In this document: positions 32,111 through 43,705 of the stretch, in pieces | How the letters are laid out: the number at the start of each line of letters is the position of its first letter | Numbering within the stretch: the first letter of the stretch is position 1 | Translations under genes and position numbers: made by a program | DNA from: Eurosta solidaginis | Lineage: Eukaryota; Arthropoda; Insecta; Diptera; Tephritidae | NCBI RefSeq assembly: GCF_040869045.1 | Contig: NC_090320.1 | Coordinates: 118,677,112-118,741,111, forward strand | DNA length: 64,000 bases | Direction: 5' to 3' | The notes under the pieces: generated by a model | Told to the model about the DNA's origin: nothing | The model's database searches: none | Seen by the model: only the letters and a program-made list of their open reading frames with translations

Positions 32111-34900
32111 GTGTTTGTAAATGAGCAAGTGGATCTAGTTCTCGGAGGGGACTTTTACCCTCAAATCATCCTGAGCGGATTGCAGAAGAATGTGCCTGGT
32201 ACACTCTTAGCACAAGAAACTGTTTTCGGCTGGATTCTTACAGGCCGTGCAGATGCTCAAGAGCAAACAAACCGAATCGTCTCTTATTACAGCGACGTAT
32301 CATTGGATAAACAACTATCCGCCTTCCGAGAGCTCTAAGAACTCCCCAAAAACAAACGTCTAAATCCAGACGAACAATATTGCGAGGAATTGTATAGAAA
32401 TACAACCACAACGGATAATACGGGGAAATATACTGTCTCACTACCATTTAAACAGGAATTTCCTTCAAGCATCTCTCTAGGATCATCCCCTAAAAGAGCC
32501 TACTCTCAGTTCTTCCGGAACGAGACACGCCCCGCAAAAAATCCTACCCTACAAACGGAGTACAATCGAGTTGTGACCGAATACGAGGAATTACGACATA
32601 TGTCAAGCATCAACAGCAACGTGCCACCAGACTCCTCTGACCATTATTTCCTACCTTATCATGCCGTCATTAAAGAAGAAAGTACCTCCACTGAAGTTCG
32701 CGTCGTATCTAACGCATCTACTCCGACTGCAAACGGAGTAAGCCTGAACGACGTTCTTTATACGGGGCCTACTCTACAAGCGGGTTTGACGATTCTCGTT
32801 CTTCGCTGGAGACTATACAAATATGTCTTCAACAGCGATATTTCGAAAATGTACCGACAAGTTATGGTACTTCCGAACCAAACAAAATATCAGCGTATAG
32901 TATTCCGTATTAGCCCTGAAAACCCCATAGGTCTTTATGAACTGAAGACTGCGACATTTAGGGTAAACTTCGCTCCCTATCTCGCAATAAGGACGCTTTT
33001 ACAATTGGTAAAGGACGTCCAATTACATCCACAATACTCAAAGAGTATATGTAACTTAAAGGATCCTTGATCCTTACACTAAAAAAAATTAAAGGGCCAA
33101 CTTGCTCTGGATACAAAGAAGAATAAAGGGCTTTTCAAGTTAAAATTTTGACAGGTTTATTTATTCAATATTTAATAATACACTATGAAAGTAATCAGTA
33201 GGAGAACCCCGAAGCAATTGCCCTCTGCCTGGACTGCTGCGTCTTTTTATAACATTTCGTTGAGCTACTTGCTGTAGCCAGACACATGCGCCGTCCCCAT
33301 GCAAGCTACCTACCTTGACTTCCCACGGGCTTCGTGCATTGCAGGAATGTGCACTTCTGCAATTGCCTTATTTCATACTCGCGTGAATTAGAATTTGCTG
33401 ACGCAATGTCTAGCGCATTGCGTCTCCAATTAATGTTAGCCAGAGGTACAAATATGCTATTGCGCGTTATGGTGAAATGCGCTTGGCCTTGAAGCGGGTG
33501 TTAGGTAGCAGTTATGCTGCTTACAATAATAATGCTAACGCAGCTGCAGGACTGTGGGAAGAATAATTATGCTGACACAGCGGCAGGTGGCTATGGGACT
33601 GTGGGAAGAATAATTATGCTGACACAGCGGCACGTATAAACTTCAGCTTGTGGGAATCCAACATGTTGGGCGCCGCCAGCGTGTTAACTTGTAGGTGGAT
33701 GATATTATTGCTGGTGCACACTGCATCCAATCAACAATTTCTGCCAGATGTCAAATATCCCAAGTCTTGCAATCAGCCGGATTTCCACTACGAAAGTGGA
33801 CAGCGAATTGCAAGCAAATTCTAAAAGATATTCCTAAACAGTATCTATTCAATAAACATTTCCTGGAATTCGAAGACGCAAGTTCAGTGAAGGCACTAGG
33901 AATAAGATGGAATGCACATAATGAGTTTTACTTCATCGCAAAACCAATGAAAATTGCGACAATTTAACAAAAAGAGCGATCCTATCGGCAATCGCTAAAC
34001 AGTTCGACCCATTAGGATGCTGTGCTCCAATAATAGTTGTGGCCAAAATTATCATGCAAAACATTTGGCTTGAAGGTACAAAATGGGATGAAGATGTATA
34101 ACCAATTACTACGGAACGTAGGAACACCTTTATGGAAAAGTATCATGAAATTAATAAAATTCGGATACCGCGATGGACACACTTCTCCCCGCACAACAAA
34201 GTGGAAATTCACGGTTTTTGTGACGCATCAGAGAAAGCGTATGCCGCGGCAGTATACCTACGAGTGGAAAACATCGACCAAGTTCTCATCAATTTGCTGT
34301 TGGCAAAAACAAAAGTAGCTCCGGTAAAAACCATCTCACTTCCCCGACTGGAATTATGCGGAGCCGTACTACTCTCTAAAATGATGGAAACAATTTTAAC
34401 AAATCTCAACTTAGGGAATCCAAAAATCTACTTATGGACTGATTCAACGATTGTACTGGCATGGATACGAAAGCCCCCTTGTTCGTGGTCAACTTTCGTA
34501 GCGCACCATATTACGAAAATCGTTGAAAAGGTTGGAAAGGATAACTGGCGCCATGTGGATTCGGGATCAAATCCAGCCGACATGGCTAGCAGGAGACTTC
34601 CAACACATGAACTGGTCAATAATTCGCTGTGGTGGCAGAGTCCTTCTTGGTTACAAGAAGACATCTCAAAATGGCCGATACAACATAAAAATTATAACAC
34701 GGTGATCGAGGAAAAAAGGGTGCTTGTGTAATTCTGGATTGATTTTCGAATCTACCCAGAGCTTATATCTTATGTTTTGAGATTCTTCGAAAGAACTCAC
34801 GTGCAATCGTACGGTAGCCGCAGGGAAATACATCCATTTATACCTTGTGTTTTCTTCCTCGTTTCAAAATCTCTCTCAGCAATCTGTTCCTAAATATAAA
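32111..34900 (+). pseudogene. BEL/Pao pol: protease end, reverse transcriptase and RNase H
   Basis: 32111-32338 is the end of the aspartic protease (LVLGGDFYPQII, AQETVFGWILTG). A single in-frame TAA at 32336 separates it from the RT (32390-33070), which shows VVSNASTPTANGVSLNDVLY, GPTLQAGLTILVLRWRLYK, FNSDISKMYRQVMV and APYLAIRTLLQL. A 627-bp insertion (33058-33684) splits the RT just before the catalytic VDDIIAGA at 33694. Frameshifts follow near 33966 and 34130. The RNase H (34132-34731) keeps HGFCDASEKAYAAAVYLR, LPRLELCGA, WTDSTIVLAW and NPADMASR. Weak similarity goes on to about 34900. Dead because of the insertion and frameshifts. Confidence 0.88.
33058..33684 (-). mobile_element. Insertion in BEL/Pao RT, probably a solo LTR
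   Basis: TAACTT flanks the insert on both sides (33052-33057 and 33685-33690). Inside, 33068-33663 is bounded by TGATCC and CCAACA, i.e. TG...CA ends. Read on the minus strand, AATAAA motifs lie near the far end. It contains a 46-47-bp direct repeat (ACTGTGGGAAGAATAATTAT at about 33550 and 33597). Family unknown. Confidence 0.5.
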
Positions 34901-35008
34901 ACGGTTTAATATTGCTTCAGACAAATAACAGTCCAACTACAATAACTTGACAAAACTTTGGTTAGCACAACCGGCATCGTTCATTACCAAGTTCATTTAT
35001 AATGTTAA
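34901..35008. other. Flank of Harbinger element with outer inverted similarity
   Basis: 34925-34955 (AGTCCAACTACAATAACTTG) resembles, inverted, 44450-44475 outside the opposite end of the Harbinger element. This suggests that either the true terminal repeat is longer than the GC-rich part or the target itself was palindromic. TAA at 35006-35008 may be the 3-bp target duplication. Confidence 0.3.
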
Positions 35009-35333
35009 GGGCCGTTTTCTCATCTAGCCTTTAATTTTAGCGCTCACTTTATCCTGCCTATAAGTGAATTTTCGTTTCCTCAAGTTCTTTTTAAATTACC
35101 GGGCGGATAAATTTACCGGCCACTTGATCTGCCCGTTAAAATTTATTCTCAGTTTTAAGTTGAGGCATTCCAGCTTTTTTTAAGTTTTGTTTACATATTT
35201 ATAACATCTGACATTTGTATTTGCATTTTATTTGACCATTTTTCCTAGCATAAAAATTTTAATTTCAATTTAATTCAATAACAAAACTTCTAAAGTAAAA
35301 CATAATGGAAGAGTCCCGTGTTTTTTACATTTA

Positions 35334-35689
35334 CACCGTGGTGTGATGGTAGCGTGCTCCGCCTATCACACCGTATGCCCTGGGTTCGCACCCCGGGCAA
35401 AGCAACATCAAAATTTTAGAAATAAGGTTTTTCAATTAGAAGAAATTTTTTCCAAGCGGGGTCGCCCCTCGGCAGTGTTTGGCAAGCGCTCCGGTTGTAT
35501 ATCTGCCATGAAAAGCTCTCAGTGAAAACTCATCTGCCTTGCAGATGCCGTTCGGAGTCGGCACAAAACATGTAGGTCCCGTCCGGTCAATTTGTAGGGA
35601 AAATAAAGAGGAGCACGACGCAAATTGGAAGAGAAGCTCGGCCTTAGATCTCTTCGGAGGTTATCGCGCCTTACATTTTTTTTTTTTTT
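35334..35689 (+). mobile_element. tRNA-derived SINE, copy 3
   Basis: Same family as 12691: CACCGTGGTGTGATGGTAGC head, box B GGTTCGCACCCC and body ending GCGCCTTACA, with a T-run. Box B is nearer the pol III consensus here than in the other two copies. It lies between the Harbinger left end and the transposase. I could not define its target duplication. Confidence 0.82.
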
Positions 35690-35747
35690 ATTAGAAGAAG
35701 AGTTTGAAAGTGCGTAGATAAGACGTACATCTGCCAGGGTGTATCGA

Positions 35748-36770
35748 GTGAGACCGGATTATTTAAAAGAATTATCTGATGAAGACTTTATAAAAAGATT
35801 TCGAATTTCTAAAGTGTCTTTTCGACTTGCATTTTATAAAATTCGCAATAAGTTGAAATCTCCCACCAAAAACTAAAAAAGTAACATATTCAATTGTAAC
35901 TTACATATGGGCTTTGTTAGGTATACATCGATATCCCCAGAAACCAAGCTGCTAATTGCACTTAGATTTTATACCAGCGGGAACTTTTTAATTACTGTTG
36001 CAGATTTTTGTGGGGTGAGCACTTCCACTGTAAGTCGTGTTGTGAAACAAGTATCTGGAGCACTGGCCAGATTGTATAAAGAGTTTATTAAACTGCCTAC
36101 GGATACGACTACCATGGAACATACGATAACTGAATTTTATAAAATTGCAAAATTTCCCAAAGTAATTGGCGCCATTGTGGGTGCACATTAGGATTCAATC
36201 ACCAGGCGTTAATAGCGCAGAACTTATTCGAAATTGGAAAGGCTATTTTTTCCCAATGTTCAGGCAATGTGCAATGCGAAATTAATGTTCCAGGACTTGG
36301 TTGCAAGCTGGCCTAGATCCGCACATGATAGCGGCATTTTTCGAAACAGCCGTTTTAAATTCAACGTGGAAGAAGGGCCTTTAAAAAGTAATTTCATTCT
36401 CGGCGATAGCGGTTACAAACAAACTAATTATGTGATGACTCCATTATTAAATCCAGCAAGTCCAGCGGGAAGATTGTATAACGAATCACAAATTCGTACA
36501 CGAAATACAATCGAGCGTTGCTTTAGAGTTTGGAAACGAAGTTTCCCTGTACTCTCACTAGGACTTAGACTATCAATAAACACAATAATGGCTGTCATTA
36601 TTGCGTACGCCGTTCTGCACAATATTGCTATAATTTGTAAAGACCCATTTCTCTCGGAAGATAATTTATTGGTACCAGAAATCACAGAGGAAATCATAAG
36701 CAACTCTGAAACGACGAGTTTGAACTCATTAGCAAGGACTAGATTAATAGAAAATTATTTTGAAAAGTAA
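35748..36770 (+). pseudogene. Harbinger transposase (HARBI1-like), catalytically dead
   Basis: The N-terminal part reads LSDEDFIKRFRISKVSFRL, with a stop near 35876. Then comes ISPETKLLIALRFYTSGNFL with a helix-turn-helix (VADFCGVSTSTVSRVVKQVS). The motif that should hold the first catalytic Asp (AIDGTH) reads AIVGAH, so Asp is Val, and a frameshift follows at about 36190. The second Asp is kept in LGDSGYKQTNYVMTP and the Glu in IERCFRVWKRSFP. The end, 36234-36770, is open. A transposase without its first Asp cannot cut DNA, independent of the frameshift. Confidence 0.85.
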
Positions 36771-37883
36771 ATGAGAACATTATACATGTTACATATTATC
36801 ATTATTCATATTCATATTGTCTTATTTTAGATTATAATACCACACCAAGAAATTATATACAACAAACAGAGGGATGGTGCTTTTCTGAAGAATATGTCCT
36901 ATTTTACATGTTGTCGAGGGGTTACTTCCATAGCAGATAGAACCAAAAAATCACACTCAAATACTTCATTTCAGTTACATATTTAGGAAGCCTAATATCT
37001 AGTGTCATTGCTCATCCGAATCAAACTAGTATACGTATATGAAAACAGTATTGAAAATCACTTTTTAAAAATATCATATCGAAGTTTCAAAGGAAAATTG
37101 TTCGGACAAAGCCACAGAATTTCGATACTTTTTTCAAAAACATATACATACTTACTTTGAGACAACTTTGTGAACTAATAATAAAATTTTGATGGAAAAT
37201 GCACATATGTATATATTTGTTTTCAGTGTTTGTTATATACATTGAAATATGTCAGCAAATTTTTTTGATGAGTTTTATTATAAAAAGTCCAGTCAAATTT
37301 GACATCAAAACCGTAATAATAATAAATGCGCAACCCAATTTCAATTGACAAAACAGCTGACTTCGAAAATTCGAAATTCCTATTCCCCAATTATGGTTCT
37401 CCCTAGGAGAACAGATTTGGAGGAATTTTTCCGCGGGAATAAAAAAAATCCGCGAGAACAAAATTCCGAGGGAATATTCAGAATTGGGATGATTATTTAT
37501 AATGGTGAACCTAAGCTTTGGAATTCGGAATTTTTTTTATTTAAAATGTCTACTTTGACCGGACTATAATTTCTGCTCTTATTTATTTAATAAAAAAAAA
37601 ACCACAAAGGATTGTGTAACTAAATCTATTCAAACCAATTTCAAAAATTATTAAGAAAATTACAAAAATTCAAAAAGTATTAAACAATTTAATGTCATTT
37701 CTAACGCGACTTAAACCCAGTTCGTTGCCATGGTAAAGCAAGTACGCTTCCTCCATGCCAGGGCGGCCGACTTTATTACATTCGCTAATATTTAGTTTAG
37801 CAGAAAAATGTCATATCTCAGAATTTTATCTGTGATTAGTAGATTTGATGTTTTGAATACATAACTCATATATATATATGAAT
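36771..37883. other. AT-rich interior of Harbinger element, no gene recognised
   Basis: Only short open frames with no conserved motif. The (TA)n just before 37876 hosts the hAT miniature element that follows. Confidence 0.4.
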
Positions 37884-38020
37884 CATAGGTGGGCACAGTG
37901 CATTTGATTTAAATTTCCACTACCTCTACATTTTTTATTGGTAATGAAAACAATTTCCACAATCACTAACATCTTTAATGGTAGTGGAACTTTAAATCAA
38001 ATGCATTGTGCCTAACTATG
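37884..38020. mobile_element. hAT-type hairpin MITE with 8-bp target duplication
   Basis: 137 bp, starting CATAGGTGGGCACAGTGCAT and ending ATGCATTGTGCCTAACTATG. The two 40-bp arms are near-perfect inverted copies separated by about 55 bases. The 8-bp target duplication ATATGAAT occurs on both sides (37876-37883, 38021-38028), diagnostic of hAT. Confidence 0.85.
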
Positions 38021-38149
38021 ATATGAATTATAATCGGGTATAATGTTAATGTTAAACTAAAGCGGGAAGGAAACAGTTGAAATGAATAAATGGAAATAAA
38101 TAACAAAATTCTGCTCAACTTTAAATGTAGTTTAAAATCACACTGAAAA

Positions 38150-40990
38150 AATCCACCAGCATGTTCCTGCATAGTTTTTATTTTGCAGTGTGTATTGTGT
38201 TTTTCAAGATAACTTTTTTGGTTTTTAAGGTTCGATTCGAGCTCAAGGCCAGAACAATAATTTTTTTTAATGATAATTATTGTTATATTTTAATTTTTCT
38301 AAATTTCGAAAATTGTATTTTGTTTTGGAATAGTTTGTTTTTGTTTTTATCGGCCTATTGACAAATGATTCAAGGTTCGATTCGAGCTCAAAGCAATAAT
38401 TTTTTTTTAATGATAATAATTAATTTTTATACTCAGTTGAGCAGAGCTCACAGAGTATATTAACTTTGATTGGATAACGGTTGGTTGTACAGGTATAAAG
38501 GAATCGAGATAGATATAGACTTCCATATATCAAAATCATCAGTATCGAAAAAAAATTTGATTGAGCCATGTCCGTCCGTCCGTCCGTTAACACGATAACT
38601 TGAGTAAATTTTGAGGTATCTTGACGAAATTTGGTATGTAGGTTCCTAGGTTCCTGGGCACTCATCTCAGATCGCTATTTAAAATGAACGATATCGGACT
38701 ATAACCACGCCCACTTTTTCGATATCGAAAATTTCGAAAAATCGAAAAAGTGCGATAATTCATTACCAAAGGCGGATAAAGCGATGAAACTTGGTACGTG
38801 GTTTGAACTTATGACGCAGAATAGAAAATTAGTAAAATTTTTGACAATGGGCGTGGCACCGCCCACTTTTAAAAGAAGGTAATTTAGAAGTTTTGCAAGC
38901 TGTAATTTGGCAGTCGTTGAAGATATCATGATGAAATTTGGCAGGAACGTTACTTGTATTACTATATGTATGCTTAATAAAAATTAACAAAATCGGATAA
39001 CAACCACGCCCACTTAAAAAAAAATTTTTTTTAAAGTGAAATTTTTACAAAAAATTTAATATCTTTACAGTATATAAGTAAATTATGTCAACATTCAACG
39101 CGAGTAATGATATGGTGCAACAAAATACAAAAACAAAAGAAAATTTCAAAATGGGCGTGGCTCCGCCCTTTTTCATTTGATTTGTCTAGGATACATTTAA
39201 TGCCATAAGTCCAACAAATATTTACCAATCCTTGTAAAATTTGGTAGGCGCTTAGAATCTAAGACGACAACTGTTTTCTGTGAAAAAGGGCAAAATCGGT
39301 TGAAGCCACGCCCAGTTTTTATACACAGTAGATCGTCTGTCCTTCCGTTCGGCCGTTAACACGATAACTTGAGCAAAAATCGATATATCTTTACTAAACT
39401 CAGTTCACATAATTATCTGAACACACTTTGTATTCGTATAAAAAATGACCGAAATCCGACTATGACCACGCCCACTTTTTCGATTTCGAAAAATACGAAA
39501 AATGAAAAAAATGCCATAATTCTACACCAAATGCGAAAAAAGGGATGAAACATGGTAATTGCATTGGTTTATTGACGCAAAATATAACTTTAGAAAACAA
39601 CTTTGTAAAATGGGTGACACCTACCATATTAAGTAGAAGAAAATGAAAAAGTTCTGCAGGGCGAAATCGAAAGCCCTTAGAATCATGACAGGAATACTGT
39701 TCGTGGTATTACATATATAAATAAATTAGCGGTACCCGACAGATTATGTTCTGGGCACCCTGGTCCACATTTTGGTCGAAATCTCGAAAACGCCTTCACA
39801 TATACAACTACCACAACTCCCTTTTAAAATTCTTATTAATACCTTTAATTTGACACCCATATTGTACAAACACATTATAGAGTCACCCCTGGTCACCCTT
39901 TATGGCGATATATCGAAATATAGAACTAAGGCCCACTCCCTTTTAAAATACTCATTATCACCTTTCGTTTGATACTCATAATGTACAAACGCATTCTAGA
40001 GTCAACCCTGGTCCACCTTTATAACGATATCCCGAAAAGGCGTCCACCTATAGAACTAAGGCCCAATCCCTTTTAAAATACTCATTAACACCTTTCATTT
40101 GATACCCATATCGTAAACAAATTCTAGTGTGACCCCTGGTCCACCTTTGTGGCGATATCTCGAAAAGGCGTCCACCTATAGAACTAAGGCCCACTCCCTT
40201 TTAAAATACTCATTAGCACCTTTCATTTGATACCCATATCGTACAAACAACACATTCCAGGGTTACCCTAGGTTCATTTTCCTACCTGGTGACTTTCCCT
40301 TATTTTGTCTCCATAGCTCTCAACTGAGTATGTAATGTTCGGTTACACCCGAACTTAGCCTTCCTTACTTGTTTTTTTTAATTTTTCTATAATTGAAAAA
40401 TGGCATTTAGTTTTTTCAATAATAGTAAGTAGTTGTCTGAAAATTTGTCTACTTACTATTCCAAAAACTAAACACAATTTTTCGATTACAGAAAAATTAT
40501 AAAAAAACAACAATTATCACAATTAGAAAAAAAATTATTGTTTCTGGCCTTGAGCGTCAATCGAACCTTGATAACTTTTTTTGTTAATTCATTTCATTTG
40601 GTTGGTTTTATTGACAAAAAAACCTTTTAAGCTGTAATGAGTATGTACCTCTAAGACAAATGTTGTAGCCTTTACACTAAATTCAGGAAAAATCTGCAAA
40701 CTTCGACTTATACTGTAAATTTTTTATTAAGTTCTTGAGAACAATTTTAAGTACGCAGTTTTGTCCATTCAATTTCAATGCAATAAAGATCCAGTTTTCT
40801 GTGGCTAATTTTTTCCATGTTTTTTTGTTAGTGCAAATTCTACAACATTTACCCGAAAGGTGCTCATACAATTTAGACGATTTTTTTTCAATAATAACAA
40901 ACCAAATTAAATAAATTAACAAAAAAAAGTTATCTTGAAAAACACAATACACACTGCAAAATTAAAACTATGCAGGCACGTTTGATTGCT
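38150..40990. repeat. Inverted-repeat arms around a nested element
   Basis: The left arm, 38155-38285, has CCTGCATAGTTTTTATTTTG, GTGTTTTTCAAGATAAC and AAGGTTCGATTCGAGCTCAA. It recurs inverted in two blocks on the right (40495-40590 and 40925-40985, e.g. GTTATCTTGAAAAACAC). The arms belong to a foldback-like element into which the periodic element 38430-40330 was inserted. Confidence 0.6.
38430..40330. mobile_element. Non-autonomous element with TACTCAGTTGAG inverted ends and periodic interior
   Basis: 12-bp perfect inverted ends (TACTCAGTTGAG at 38430-38441, CTCAACTGAGTA at 40319-40330). The interior begins with a (GTCC)n block near 38571. It then shows six CCACGCCC/GGGCGTGG motifs of alternating strand, about 150 bases apart (38705, 38849, 39004, 39153, 39306, 39466). 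It finishes with four degenerate units of about 125 bp (about 39826-40290, each with ACCTTTCATTTGATACCC). No coding frame. I recognise the type as common in fly genomes but cannot name the family. Confidence 0.6.
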
Positions 40991-41093
40991 ATTGTAAGCT
41001 TACATTCGTATGTTAATTTGTAAGTGTGCTTAAATTTAATTAAATTTTTTTTTCTTGAACTTGAAGTTGTAGTAGCTCATTTTCAGTTTTATG

Positions 41094-41420
41094 CTATATA
41101 AGCTCCTGCTTTTCTTCAACTTGAAGTTGTAGTAGCTCATTTTTCAGGTTTATGCCTATAAGCTCCTGATGATGCTTTTCTTGAACTTGAAGTTGTAGTA
41201 GCTCATTTTTCAGGTTTGTGCCTATAAGCTCCTGCTGATGCTTTTCTTCAGCTCGTCTATTCTCTTCTCTGTAAAAAGTTGGTTGGAGCAATTTTAGCGT
41301 TACTCGTTCATCGTCCAAATTTTGCTTTTTGTTAGTTGGTCTATCCAACATAAGTTTTAGACTTTGGTTACTAAAGGGTGCTTGGAGTCCAGGAGGAAAA
41401 AGCTCCCTGCTCTTTTCCAT
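41094..41420 (-). pseudogene. Unidentified coiled-coil ORF with internal repeats
   Basis: 108 codons starting MEKSRELFPPGLQAP. The C-terminal half is three near-identical repeats of 22-24 residues (ELIGINLKNELLQLQVEEKH) encoded by tandem DNA repeats of about 66-72 bp. The composition (Leu/Glu/Gln heptads) suggests a coiled coil. Upstream on the same strand an exon-like frame (CNPNQSTTSEGDNLKPVNTD, about 41585-41500) ends at a donor-like GT and a TTTATAG acceptor lies at about 41440, but the joined frame does not match. Function unknown; perhaps an accessory transposon protein. Confidence 0.35.
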
Positions 41421-41647
41421 TTTCCGAAGTCTCGTTTTTCTATAAATAAAATAAAATGTTATGGCTACACTTTAACTTTAATGGCAATCGATTTTACCTG
41501 CTTTTGTTGTTGATCCGTATTTACTGGTTTTAAATTGTCGCCTTCAGATGTCGTACTTTGATTAGGATTACAGCTCCGTGTACTTGCCCGACCCACGTAT
41601 GTGTAAATAAACAAATTTTTTATTTAGAGTGATATACATAATTTTTT

Positions 41648-42250
41648 TTAAGCTATTGCATAGATTTTATCGCGGGCTTGGCGACTACATAAAAAAAAAC
41701 CGTAACGGATATTTGTCAAAAAAGTTCGAAAAGGTTCGAAAAAGTTTCGGTGTTAGCAACAGGCTGATTACATAAAATTGGATCTATTTATGCGAATATT
41801 GGTTGTTGTCTTTGGTGTACATTTATCTTCACTACTGCGCTGTAGATGGCACTGGTAACCGCCAGATGCCAGATGACCTGCACGCTAGATGATGCACACC
41901 AACACACACGCACACGCTGTACATAATTGCCTTTGTTGCTGTTGAACTTAGTACAGTAACTACGTGCATAGTTGTTCCCTTTGATTTTAAGCTATTGCAT
42001 AGATTTTATCGTGGGCTTTGAGCGTGGCGACTGAATCAAAAAAACAGTAACTGATATATGTAAATAAAATCGTGGAATAACATCTGTTAATAACAGCAAA
42101 AGTTTCAGTGTTAGCAACAGGCTGATTACATAAAATTGGATCTATTTATGCGAATATTGGTTGTTGTCTTTGGTGTACATTTATCTTTACTACTGCGCTA
42201 TAGATGGCACTGCTAACCGCCAGATGCCAGATGACCTGCACGCTAGATTT
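41648..42250. repeat. Direct repeat of about 345 bp, two copies
   Basis: 41648-41870 and 41991-42248 share AGCTATTGCATAGATTTTAT, then AGTTTC(G/A)GTGTTAGCAACAG and GCCAGATGCCAGATGACCTG, with a few substitutions. Unit 1 has extra sequence (ACACACACGCACACGCTGTA) before unit 2 starts. No coding capacity. Confidence 0.75.
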
Positions 42251-42574
42251 ATTCAAAAAAAGTAAAAAATTTGTTTTCTTATCGGTCACCACGCTTAAAA
42301 AGTGTAACTTGAATTAATATCAAAGAAAACAAAATGTTGCATAAATATTATAATTGCATAAGTTGGTAATATGCAATAGCTTTACCGTGGCAGTCCCCGA
42401 GTGCCACACGTCCTTTTTTGATTTCATTATTTCAAATAGGATGTTACGGGGAGAAGGAGAAGTAAAAGAAGGAAAAAGAGATATAAAAGGAAAGGAAAAG
42501 GAGAAGAGACGGGGGAGGAGTGGCTTAAACGGGGTCAGAGACAAACACACAGCGGGTACCAACCCGACTTTAGT

Positions 42575-42915
42575 ACGCTGTTAAGGGGTGTGACATTCGA
42601 TGGGGGCCTTTGCTTCCACGAACACGCTACCTCGATCGCCTCTAAAGTAAAAAGTCGCAACAAAATCCCCAAGTCCCTTGCTCACAGCACCTGGGGTAAA
42701 GGCAAAGAAACATTGCTGACTACATATAAGCCAATTGGCCAGACGGTACTTTTTAAGTGCGATGTGGAACCAACGGGTCTAACGGAATACTCTCTATGGT
42801 CCAACCCTGTCGAAACAGCTGTTCTCCTTGGGCTGCCGTTATATTATCTCGATGACAACGTATGAGTGTTAGTGGTCTCGCTTGAACGGGGCGAAATACC
42901 GCTACTACAACAACA
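42575..42915 (+). pseudogene. Internally deleted LINE relative of the element at 1-3948
   Basis: The open frame reads GVTFDGGLCFHEHATSIASK and GKGKETLLTTYKPIGQ, then jumps directly to LFKCDVEPTGLTEYSLW and SNPVETAVLLGLPL, ending DDNV. The intact LINE has about 190 residues between these blocks. It ends with the related CTACTACAACAACA tail. Confidence 0.8.
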
Positions 42916-42997
42916 TATGGATGAGGAGGCGGAGAAAGAGAAGAAGGAGAGGGAGGGGGTAGAGTAAAACAACCGACAACTACAACCGACAGATGCA

Positions 42998-43614
42998 GTC
43001 ATTTTCTTAACTACAGTAAAATTTTATAATTTTTTTCAGGGACAAGATAATTTGGCATTTGACAGCTTTAATTTAAAAACTCCTCGTTGCTCTCATACTC
43101 CCTCCTTTTTATAGCACTTCATATCCTTAACCCTATCAGTCGTCCTGTTCCAGCTCCTCATACTCATTTTAACCTATGATCATGTCTGCCAGATAGGAAA
43201 TTCGGAGACGTTTTCCAAAAAGGTGCACTACGTAATATTTATCCAAATTGGGGCGGGATACATAGTATTTCTGAGTAGAACACCTATTGTGCACAGGAAC
43301 ACATGAACACATGAAAAATTGGTTGTTTTTTTCAAATATCAAAAAAAAGAAATTCTAGTTTTCCCTTTAATAAAAATTAGGTAGTGCGCTGTGGAAAACG
43401 TTACCAAGCTCTCTATTTAGCCGACATGATTATGGGCTAAAATGAGTATGAGGACCTGAAACAGGACGAGTGATAAGGTTAAGAATATGAAGATATAGAA
43501 TCAAAGGGGTAAGGGAGAGCAACGAGGAGATTTATAACAAGGCCTGCCATGTGCCAAATGTATATATTCCCTGTAAAGAACAATACAATTTTACTTTGGT
43601 TAAGAAAATCATCG
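42998..43614. mobile_element. Foldback MITE
   Basis: Long inverted arms: 42998-43195 and 43425-43614 pair over nearly 190 bp. Paired motifs include TCATTTTCTTAACTACAG with GGTTAAGAAAATCATCG, CTCCTCGTTGCTCTC with GAGAGCAACGAGGAG, and CTCATACTCATTTTAACC with GGCTAAAATGAGTATGAG. About 230 bases lie between them. No ORF. Nested in Harbinger 1, left of the Myb-like gene. No target duplication could be fixed. Confidence 0.7.
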
Positions 43615-43705
43615 GGCAGGATAACATGTGCCGGGTTCAGTCTTAACTATTATACTAGGAGTCGTGGCAGACATTGTCTTGCCCTAAAATTGGTTTACCT
43701 GCTTA

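Noticed and set aside
37890..37905. A fourth Transib terminus (CACAGTG in GGGCACAGTGCATTTG)
   Set aside because: It lies inside the hAT hairpin arms, with an 8-bp target duplication outside and no CGNCG nearby.
38571..38590. Stand-alone (GTCC)n microsatellite
   Set aside because: It is an internal part of the element 38430-40330.
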